Source of the DNA: an uncultured Clostridia bacterium
Lineage (GTDB): Bacteria > Bacillota > Clostridia > Saccharofermentanales > Saccharofermentanaceae
NCBI GenBank assembly: GCA_937876985.1
Contig: CALEFT010000007.1
Location: 1 to 12,507, forward strand
Length of the DNA: 12,507 nt
Reading direction: 5' to 3'
Shown: piece after piece, positions 7,042-12,507 of the stretch
How the letters are laid out: each line of letters starts with the position of its first letter
Numbering within the stretch: position 1 is the stretch's first letter
Program-made: the position numbers and the translations under genes
The notes under the pieces: generated by a model
The model's input: only the letters and a program-made list of their open reading frames with translations
The model's database searches: none
Told to the model about the DNA's origin: nothing

Positions 7042-8020
7042 CAAGGTGGAACATAGTGGACTAATTCTGGTCGATAAGCCAGTTGGAGTTACTTCGTTCT
7101 CAATTGATTCACGGCTTAAGAAAATATTAGGACAAAAGAGCGTTGGCCATCTTGGCACGCTCGATCCTTTTGCAAGTGGCTTGCTCCCGATTTGTGTGGG
7201 CAAGGGACTTCGCATGCTAAGATTTGCAGAACACCACGACAAGAGATATTTGTGTACAGCTAGAATCGGTTATGAGACGGACACTATGGATAGTGAAGGT
7301 TCTATAACGAGTGATAAGGTTGTGCTAAGTAGCAAGGAGTATGAGGACCTTCGCGAGAGTGGATTTGCTCCGATTTATGAGGCTTTCGAAGAGATTAGGA
7401 ACTCTAAGACGCAGATTCCGTCAAAATATTCTGCGAAGAAGATTAATGGCAAGAAGGCATACGAGCTTGCAAGAGCAGGTGTAGAGTTTGAGCTTAAGCC
7501 TGCACCAATTGAGATATTGAATCTAGAAGTAAATTCTATTTCTCGAGACGAAGAGACGAATCTAATTGACGTAGAATTTGATGTATCCTGCTCGAAAGGC
7601 ACATATATCCGTGTAATCTGCTCGGACTTAGGTCAGAAATCGGGCTTAGGTGGAGCTTTTGCTACGACCTTAAGAAGACTTAAAAGCGGAAACTTAAGTG
7701 TAGAAAATGCCTATACAATGGAGCAAATCGAAGAGATGGCAAAGGCAGGCAACTTCGAATTCATTACTGATGCTAATGTCCTTGTCGAGCATATGCCGAA
7801 GCTTTGCTTAAACGACGCGCAGGCCCGAATGGTAAGTAACGGAAGAAAGCTTGACGCGAAGTATTTTGCAAGAGATATCAAGGGACACGAAGTAGGCACC
7901 AAGTATCGCGCAACTCATAACGGCGAGCTTGTCGCAATAGTTTACGACTGCTTCGAAAAGGACAAGACCACAGGCGAAACCCACCACATAATCAGGATAG
8001 AGAGGATGCTTCTATGCTGA
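7025..8020 (+). CDS. truB: tRNA pseudouridine(55) synthase TruB
   Basis: TruB converts U55 in the T-loop of tRNAs to pseudouridine. The 331-residue product shows LILVDKPVGVTS near the N-terminus and the catalytic motif GHLGTLDPFASG, in which D47 is the expected nucleophile. The later blocks SKGTYIRVICSDLG and FATTLRRLKSG are also typical, and a PUA-like C-terminal region follows. The start is uncertain. ATG 7025 overlaps nrnA by 17 bases with only a weak AGAAG upstream; ATG 7031 is similar. GTG 7046 has GGAG 9 bases upstream, lies just after the nrnA stop and would give a protein beginning close to the conserved region. The 3' end overlaps ribF by 7 bases. Confidence 0.94.
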   Translation: MQMENNKVEHSGLILVDKPVGVTSFSIDSRLKKILGQKSVGHLGTLDPFASGLLPICVGKGLRMLRFAEHHDKRYLCTARIGYETDTMDSEGSITSDKVVLSSKEYEDLRESGFAPIYEAFEEIRNSKTQIPSKYSAKKINGKKAYELARAGVEFELKPAPIEILNLEVNSISRDEETNLIDVEFDVSCSKGTYIRVICSDLGQKSGLGGAFATTLRRLKSGNLSVENAYTMEQIEEMAKAGNFEFITDANVLVEHMPKLCLNDAQARMVSNGRKLDAKYFARDIKGHEVGTKYRATHNGELVAIVYDCFEKDKTTGETHHIIRIERMLLC

Positions 8021-8982
8021 TAGAGAACATAAATGTCGCTTCTAATTCTCTTTCCTACGAGATGCCAACAGTCGTTGCACTTGGCTATTTTGATGGACTA
8101 CACATGGGACACATGGAGATAATCCGTGCTGCATACTCATATGCGAAGGAACGCGATATGCGTTTAGTAGTTCAAAGTTTCTCGAACTTCCCTCAAAAAA
8201 ACGCAGAACAGCTCATGTCAAACGAGATTCGTTATAATATTCTCTCATCACTTGACGACAAGTCTGATGTCGATTTGGTATGTCTAGAATTTGACGACAG
8301 TCTTCGTACTATGAGTGCGGATGCTTTTCTAGCAGAGGTAGTGAAGGCAAAGTTTAACGCTTCGGCAGTCTTCTGCGGGCAAGACTATCGCTTCGGCGCA
8401 AAAGCTGCTGGAGATGTGGAACTCCTTCAGAAATTTTGTGCTAGCGAGGAAATCTGTCTGGAAGTTTTTGACGACATTTGCTTAGGCGACGTTCGAGTTT
8501 CTTCTAGCCTCCTTCGCGAAAAGCTTCAAGAAGGAGACATCGACGGTTACAGAGCTCTTACAAATGGCGTAGGTCCAGTTTTTGCTGGAGAGGTTTCAAG
8601 TGGAAAGCGCCTTGGAAGAAAACTTGGCTTTCCGACAGCAAATATTCGGATTCCTAGAGATAGAGTCCTTCCTAGATTTGGTGTCTATGTTGGCAAATGT
8701 ACGCTTGGTGATAAGGGACAAGATGAAGCATATTACGGCGTTCTTAATATTGGCATAAGGCCGACAGTTGAGAATTCTACGAATGCAAATTTGGAGATAC
8801 ATATCTTAGATTTTGATAAGGATATATATGGGCAGAAATTGACTGTTGAGATACTGAAGTTTTTGCGCGATGAGAGGAAATTTGGTTCGCCGCAAGAACT
8901 CGCGTCTACGGTACTTCTTGATAAGAAGGCGGCGCGAAGCTTTGTGAATGAATATGTGAGAAATGAGGCAAAAAAGACATAA
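8014..8982 (+). CDS. ribF: Bifunctional riboflavin kinase / FAD synthetase RibF
   Basis: RibF phosphorylates riboflavin to FMN and adenylylates FMN to FAD. The 322-residue product contains the nucleotidyltransferase motif GYFDGLHMGH (24-33) in the N-terminal FAD synthetase domain. The C-terminal riboflavin kinase domain has the GKRLGRKLGFPTAN block (PTAN at 207-210), GVYVG and YYGVLNIGIRPT. AGAGG at 8001-8005, inside truB, supports ATG 8014; the 7-base overlap with truB implies coupled translation. There is no FMN riboswitch ahead of it, so its expression should follow the operon. The usual downstream rpsO-pnp pair is missing; envelope genes follow instead. Confidence 0.95.
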   Translation: MLIENINVASNSLSYEMPTVVALGYFDGLHMGHMEIIRAAYSYAKERDMRLVVQSFSNFPQKNAEQLMSNEIRYNILSSLDDKSDVDLVCLEFDDSLRTMSADAFLAEVVKAKFNASAVFCGQDYRFGAKAAGDVELLQKFCASEEICLEVFDDICLGDVRVSSSLLREKLQEGDIDGYRALTNGVGPVFAGEVSSGKRLGRKLGFPTANIRIPRDRVLPRFGVYVGKCTLGDKGQDEAYYGVLNIGIRPTVENSTNANLEIHILDFDKDIYGQKLTVEILKFLRDERKFGSPQELASTVLLDKKAARSFVNEYVRNEAKKT

Positions 8983-9014
8983 GGTGAGCGTTATGTAGTA
9001 AGGATTAAATATCC

Positions 9015-9044
9015 GTGATAAAATAACTGGAAGCGTTATATACT
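9015..9044 (+). promoter_or_regulatory. Possible weak promoter upstream of lgt
   Basis: GTGATA (9015-9020) and TATACT (9039-9044) are 18 bases apart and match the SigA boxes at 4 and 5 of 6 positions. The gap 8983-9077 has no terminator-like hairpin, so lgt is probably also transcribed by readthrough from ribF. The call rests on box similarity only. Confidence 0.4.
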
Positions 9045-9077
9045 AATGAAGTAACGAATGAAATGAGGTTTTGTTAA

Positions 9078-10061
9078 ATGAGTTCAGAAGTTTCTTTCCC
9101 TGGGTTAGGGATATCGGTAAATATAGATAGTGTAGCCTTTACAATTTTTGGTTTAGATATCGCTTGGTATGGGCTAATTATTTCTTGTGGAATGGCATTG
9201 TGCGTAATTTTGGCAATGTATCAAGCTCGCAAGAATAAGTTCTCTTCAGAGCTAGTTCTCGACATCATGATTGTAAGTGTTCCAATGGCACTAATTGGTG
9301 CGCGCCTATACTATGTGTTGAGTGAATGGTCTTACTATTCTAAGCATCTTAGTGACATATTCGCAATTCGTGATGGAGGATTAGCCGTTTATGGTGGCGT
9401 ACTCGGAGCCTTCCTCGGAAACGCGATAATGATGAAGATTCGTAAGATTCCATTCTCTACTTGTGCAGACTACGCAGTAGTATATATCCCACTTGGACAA
9501 GCAATTGGCCGCTGGGGAAATTTCTTCAATGAGGAAGCCTTCGGTACAACGACTACATTACCATGGGGAATGACATCGAATAAAATACAGTCATATCTTA
9601 GAATGAACTGTCCAGAACTAGATTCTACTATGCCAGTTCATCCAACATTTCTTTATGAATCTATTTGTTCCTTTATAATCTTCTTTGTGCTTATGTACAT
9701 CCGCAAGAAGTCTAAGCACGCATATGAGACGACAGCAGCCTACATGATTTTGTATGGAATTGTTCGTTTTTTCTTAGAAGGTATTCGAACAGATTCACTT
9801 TATATTGGAAATACATCTATCCGCACATCTCAGCTTTTGTCACTAATTCTCGTGATTGGCGGAATTGCTTTGATAATTGTTTCACACAAGCTTAATTGGA
9901 CAAGGAAGCCACTTCCTGAAGCAATTCTTGCTAAGGATGTGAAGCTTTTCGAGGAAGAAGCGAAAGTAGAAGACGTAAAAGACGAGTCTTCCACATTAGA
10001 GGCAAATTCAGAAAATGAGGCAGCAATGTCCACAGAAAGTAACAACGAGGACGTGAAATAA
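9078..10061 (+). CDS. lgt: Prolipoprotein diacylglyceryl transferase Lgt
   Basis: Lgt is the membrane enzyme that moves diacylglycerol from phosphatidylglycerol to the lipobox cysteine of prolipoproteins. The 327-residue product has about seven hydrophobic segments and the conserved blocks RDGGLAVYGG (about 98-107), GRWGNFFNEE (144-153, the Lgt signature) and HPTFLYES (188-195). After the last membrane segment there is a charged tail of about 45 residues, rich in Glu, Asp, Ser and Asn, which makes it longer than the usual 260-290 residues. GAGG at 9065-9068 supports ATG 9078. The stop overlaps the next start as TAATG. Confidence 0.95.
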   Translation: MSSEVSFPGLGISVNIDSVAFTIFGLDIAWYGLIISCGMALCVILAMYQARKNKFSSELVLDIMIVSVPMALIGARLYYVLSEWSYYSKHLSDIFAIRDGGLAVYGGVLGAFLGNAIMMKIRKIPFSTCADYAVVYIPLGQAIGRWGNFFNEEAFGTTTTLPWGMTSNKIQSYLRMNCPELDSTMPVHPTFLYESICSFIIFFVLMYIRKKSKHAYETTAAYMILYGIVRFFLEGIRTDSLYIGNTSIRTSQLLSLILVIGGIALIIVSHKLNWTRKPLPEAILAKDVKLFEEEAKVEDVKDESSTLEANSENEAAMSTESNNEDVK

Positions 10062-11191
10062 TGGAGCGACGCAAGTCAGGTATTGTAAGAACTTCAGGCA
10101 GCACATATTTCAGAACGGTAGACTATTATCTTATCGTTCCTGTTGTGCTTCTTACGATTATCGGCATCTATGTGCTCAACCAGGTTCTCAAGGACGGCTA
10201 TGAGGCGTACCCTGGCAACCTTTATCGCCAGGCCTTCGCGGCGGTTCTCGGAATTTCAATCGCGCTTATCATCTGTCTTCTTGATACGCACTTCATGAAG
10301 CTAGTTGGCTGGGCAATTTATATTGTCGCGCTTTTCTTGCTGCTGCTTGTGCCTATTGACGGCTTTACTCTCGAGGATACATGGGGCGCAGACTCTTGGC
10401 TAAATCTTCCAGTAGTTGGTACCTTCCAGCCGTCCGAGCTTGCCAAAATCGGACTCGTAATGGTAGTCGCCGACGTTTTCGAAAAGATGCACCTCAAGGA
10501 AATATCTCCGCTTAAGGGGCTTGGTCTCATCGCTCTCATATATGGCCCACCGTTGCTACTAATCGCAAGTCAGCCTGACTTCGGTACAGCGATGGTAATC
10601 CTTTTCTCGTTCGTTTGTATAGTATTTGTTTGGGGCTTTAAGTATAGATATTTCTTCTTGGCAGTTTCATCAGTAATTGTATTCGGAATTCCACTAGTGT
10701 GGTCCTTCTACCTTGAGGACTATCAGAAGAAGAGAATTCTATCGCTCGTGTTCGAGGGCTCGGATCCGCAGGCAGAATACAACCTAATTCAGTCTAAAGC
10801 AGCTATTGCATCTGGAGGACTATCTGGAAATAACACGGGTGTCGTGATCACAGTTCCAGTAAAAGAAAGTGACTTCGTATTTGCAGCAATCTCAGAGCAC
10901 CTTGGCTTCATTGGAACGACAGCAGTGATAATTCTCGCGTTCTTTTTCCTCGCGCGCTGTCTCTATGTCGCATCGAAGTCAACGCGTCCAGCATATTCAT
11001 ACATTATCGTCGGACTAACTGCCGCATTCGCATTCCACTATATCGAGAATATGGGTATGGCCGTAGGTCTTCTCCCGATTACAGGAATTCCGCTTCCGTT
11101 TATCTCGCTTGGAGGAACGGCGCTCCTTGTAAATTACATATCGTTTGGAATAATACTTAATATTGCAATGCAACGTAAATTGGCTACTTAG
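10061..11191 (+). CDS. rodA: SEDS peptidoglycan glycosyltransferase, RodA type
   Basis: SEDS proteins polymerise lipid II into glycan strands together with a class B penicillin-binding protein; RodA serves side-wall elongation and FtsW the septum. The 376-residue product is a multi-pass membrane protein with QPSELAKI (123-130), SQPDFGTAMV, QSKAAIASGGLSG and the C-terminal LPITGIPLPFISLGGTALL block. The catalytic aspartate is expected at D271 in ESDFVFAAISEHLGFIG. The AEYN-QSKAAIASGGLSG form favours RodA over FtsW, but the split is not certain and no partner PBP lies in the window. GAGG at 10047-10050 supports ATG 10061. The stop TAG (11189-11191) is part of the terminator stem. Confidence 0.9.
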   Translation: MERRKSGIVRTSGSTYFRTVDYYLIVPVVLLTIIGIYVLNQVLKDGYEAYPGNLYRQAFAAVLGISIALIICLLDTHFMKLVGWAIYIVALFLLLLVPIDGFTLEDTWGADSWLNLPVVGTFQPSELAKIGLVMVVADVFEKMHLKEISPLKGLGLIALIYGPPLLLIASQPDFGTAMVILFSFVCIVFVWGFKYRYFFLAVSSVIVFGIPLVWSFYLEDYQKKRILSLVFEGSDPQAEYNLIQSKAAIASGGLSGNNTGVVITVPVKESDFVFAAISEHLGFIGTTAVIILAFFFLARCLYVASKSTRPAYSYIIVGLTAAFAFHYIENMGMAVGLLPITGIPLPFISLGGTALLVNYISFGIILNIAMQRKLAT

Positions 11192-11210
11192 TTTTCTAAG
11201 TAGCTTTTTT
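11183..11210 (+). terminator. Strong intrinsic terminator after rodA
   Basis: GCTACTTAG (11183-11191) pairs perfectly with CTAAGTAGC (11196-11204) around a TTTT loop, and six T follow at 11205-11210. The 5' arm contains the last codons and the TAG stop of rodA. It is the only strong terminator seen after the operon, so it probably ends the transcript that starts near 350 or 9050. Confidence 0.92.
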
Positions 11211-11305
11211 GTTTACGATTTGAGATATGGGATTTTGGATTTGGGATTAAAACTTCTCGTTAGTTTGGTGGAGAAAAAAATTTGGTATTATTTTGGAAAT
11301 AGTAC

Positions 11306-11333
11306 TTGCAAAAATTCAGTACTGTATTATAAT
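11306..11333 (+). promoter_or_regulatory. Promoter of the padR operon
   Basis: TTGCAA (11306-11311) and a perfect TATAAT (11328-11333) are 16 bases apart, so transcription should start near 11340. The spacer contains the palindrome CAGTACTG (11317-11324), so a bound repressor would cover the promoter. The stretch 11211-11300 before it is G/T/A-rich and cytosine-poor and holds no gene I can see. Confidence 0.75.
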
Positions 11334-11372
11334 CAGTAGTGTCAAACGAACAATACTGAAAAATGTTTGACA
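11315..11372. promoter_or_regulatory. Two interlocked inverted repeats, probable PadR operator
   Basis: TTCAGTACTG (11315-11324) and CAATACTGAA (11351-11360) form an inverted repeat matching at 9 of 10 positions that flanks the -10 box. A second, perfect 8-bp inverted repeat, TGTCAAAC (11340-11347) with GTTTGACA (11365-11372), starts at the predicted transcription start. The two overlap each other. PadR regulators commonly repress their own operon by binding inverted repeats at the promoter, so one or both are likely operators. The second could also fold as an RNA hairpin at the 5' end of the message. Confidence 0.5.
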
Positions 11373-11410
11373 GCAAAAAAAGAAATATTAAGGGAAGGAG
11401 CGATAGTTTG

Positions 11411-11743
11411 ATGAATGTTCAGTTCAAAAAGGGTGTGCTAGACATGTGTGTTCTTGCAATACTGGATAAGGGTGATAGTTATGGCTACGATTTGGCGGAA
11501 GCTCTTTCGAGAAAGATTCAATTAGCAGATGGAACGGTTTATCCGCTATTACGCAAACTCTCATCAGAGAATCTAGTAACGACATACTTGAAAGAATCAC
11601 AAAATGGACCACCTCGTAAATACTATCACATTACAGACAGTGGCAAAGAAAAGCTAGTCGAGGCAAAGGAAGATTGGCAAAGATTTTATAAGATGGTGAA
11701 TGAAATCATCTTGGATGAAGACGGAGGAGTAAAAGATGAATAA
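11411..11743 (+). CDS. PadR family transcriptional regulator
   Basis: This is a small winged-helix repressor of the PadR family, which often responds to envelope stress, antibiotics or phenolics; the ligand cannot be told from sequence. The 110-residue product has the typical order: KGVLDMCVLAIL (7-18), YGYDLAEAL (24-32), the recognition-helix block DGTVYPLLRKL (40-50), and the wing GPPRKYYHITDSG (66-78). A charged C-terminal dimerisation helix follows. ATG 11411 is chosen because AAGGAG (11395-11400) is 10 bases upstream; TTG 11408 is a possible alternative. The in-frame ATG at 11363 lies inside an inverted repeat and has no ribosome binding site. The 3' end overlaps the next gene by 8 bases. 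Confidence 0.93.
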   Translation: MNVQFKKGVLDMCVLAILDKGDSYGYDLAEALSRKIQLADGTVYPLLRKLSSENLVTTYLKESQNGPPRKYYHITDSGKEKLVEAKEDWQRFYKMVNEIILDEDGGVKDE

Positions 11744-12314
11744 GGAACAATATTGTGAGAAACTTTCTCAACAGTTAGGTGATGTCTCGTACCGTGAAGT
11801 AAACGAGATTGTAGACGAGATAAAGATGCATTTTGACATGGGCATCGCTAATGGAAAGACAGAGGAGCAAATCTGTGAGGAACTCGGAAGTCCAGAAGAA
11901 CTTGGCGCAGCATACATCGAAGGCGGTATGGCTCAACTTCCTGCAGTGCTCAAGAGAGATAATTCTAATGCATACCAAAATGCAGCTAAGGCTTCGGAGA
12001 AGGATCCTACACTTGGTAGAATTTTCGTAATTTTCTTCAACATTTTCGTTGCAGTTTGGATTTGGCTCGCATGGCTAGCAGCTTCTATCTCTCTAGTTGG
12101 CTCCGCTATCGCAAAGCTAATTTCATTCGTAATGATGTTCAGCGCATATGCGTTCGTTGGACCATTCCTTGGCGCTTACATCATGTTCCACATTGCATCA
12201 TTCCTCAATGTAATTTTGCTCGCAATCCTTTCATACTTCTGCATCAAGCTCCTTATTGTTGCAACAAAGAAGTATATTAACTGGAATAAGAAGCTTTGGA
12301 ATGAAGGTTTCTAA
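11736..12314 (+). CDS. DUF1700 (HAAS domain) membrane protein
   Basis: The family DUF1700 couples a cytoplasmic HAAS helical domain to membrane segments and is usually encoded next to a PadR regulator, where it is thought to take part in membrane-linked signalling. In this 192-residue protein the N-terminal domain (about 1-65) shows the pattern EKLSQQLGDVSYREVNEIVDEIKMHF and ELGSPEELGAAYI (49-61). A linker follows, then three hydrophobic segments at about 95-122, 126-150 and 153-176, and a short basic tail. GGAGGAG (11723-11729) supports ATG 11736, and the overlap with padR implies coupled translation. Its biochemical activity is not known. Confidence 0.88.
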   Translation: MNKEQYCEKLSQQLGDVSYREVNEIVDEIKMHFDMGIANGKTEEQICEELGSPEELGAAYIEGGMAQLPAVLKRDNSNAYQNAAKASEKDPTLGRIFVIFFNIFVAVWIWLAWLAASISLVGSAIAKLISFVMMFSAYAFVGPFLGAYIMFHIASFLNVILLAILSYFCIKLLIVATKKYINWNKKLWNEGF

Positions 12315-12326
12315 GGAGGGGAAGAC

Positions 12327-12507
12327 ATGAAGAAGTTTGATAAGATAATGTTAATTACAGGCGTTACTAGCCTTGTCCTAATGGTAGGTTTCTCAGTAGC
12401 TTCAATTTGTATGGCACTTAGCACATCTAAGTCAGAGATTGAAGCCTACATCGAAAGCGATGAATTTAAGGAATTAGTCGACATCAATTCAAAGGAAATA
12501 TTCGAGG
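12327..12507 (+). CDS. N-terminal part of a membrane-anchored protein (cut by window end)
   Basis: An open frame with no stop runs from ATG 12327 to the window end, giving 60 codons. AAGGAGG (12313-12319) lies 7 bases upstream and overlaps the previous stop codon. The visible part has a basic start (MKKFDK), one hydrophobic segment at about residues 7-30 (signal anchor or uncleaved signal peptide; no lipobox Cys in the usual place), then a charged region rich in Glu, Ser and Lys. In PadR-DUF1700 operons the third gene is often a DUF4097 putative adhesin. That is a guess from context, as the diagnostic repeats would lie outside the window. Confidence 0.8.
   Translation, partial: MKKFDKIMLITGVTSLVLMVGFSVASICMALSTSKSEIEAYIESDEFKELVDINSKEIFE

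Noticed and set aside
7900..8013. FMN riboswitch or separate promoter before ribF
   Set aside because: The region is coding sequence of truB that overlaps ribF, and I see none of the conserved FMN-aptamer elements.
11252..11275. Reverse-strand terminator TTCTC...GAGAA in the rodA-padR gap
   Set aside because: The stem is only five A/T-rich pairs with a 12-base loop, and there is no minus-strand gene for it to serve.
11363..11410. padR starting at ATG 11363
   Set aside because: No ribosome binding site precedes it, it lies inside an inverted repeat, and the extra 16 residues are not like PadR proteins; ATG 11411 has AAGGAG upstream.

Overview
The window comes from a low-GC Gram-positive bacterium, most likely in the class Clostridia. 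The gene order rimP-nusA-rnpM(ylxR)-rplGA(ylxQ)-infB-rbfA-nrnA-truB-ribF is the classic Firmicutes translation/transcription operon. Consensus SigA-type promoters, very strong AGGAGG ribosome binding sites and a long low-complexity IF2 N-terminus also fit. I cannot name the genus from sequence alone.

Layout. Bases 1-168 hold part of a roughly 75-bp repeat array built from alternating inverted arms (TTATCGTAG / CTACGATAA). The window edge cuts it and it contains no gene. Bases 169-314 are AT-rich and non-coding, with one imperfect hairpin. A strong promoter (315-343) and a leader hairpin with a U-run (370-401) precede rimP; the hairpin looks like a NusA-responsive attenuator. From 432 to 8982 nine genes run on the + strand with short gaps or overlaps: rimP, nusA, rnpM, rplGA, infB, rbfA, nrnA, truB and ribF. 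They cover 30S maturation (RimP, RbfA), transcription elongation and termination (NusA), RNase P modulation (RnpM), a K-turn binding L7Ae-like protein, initiation (IF2), nano-RNA/pAp turnover (NrnA), tRNA psi55 synthesis (TruB) and FMN/FAD synthesis (RibF). After a 95-bp gap with a possible weak promoter come two envelope genes, lgt and a rodA-type SEDS glycosyltransferase, coupled by a TAATG overlap. They end at a strong intrinsic terminator (11183-11210) whose stem contains the rodA stop codon.

A separate transcription unit starts at about 11340. It has a strong promoter with two interlocked inverted repeats (probable operator), a PadR-family regulator, a DUF1700/HAAS membrane protein overlapping it by 8 bases, and the first 60 codons of a membrane-anchored protein cut by the window end. 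This is the common PadR plus DUF1700 envelope-sensing cassette.

Most of the window is conserved housekeeping sequence. The parts least explained by known families are the 1-168 repeat array, the leader attenuator and the operator structure of the padR unit. I saw no tRNA, rRNA, insertion sequence, riboswitch or cas gene.
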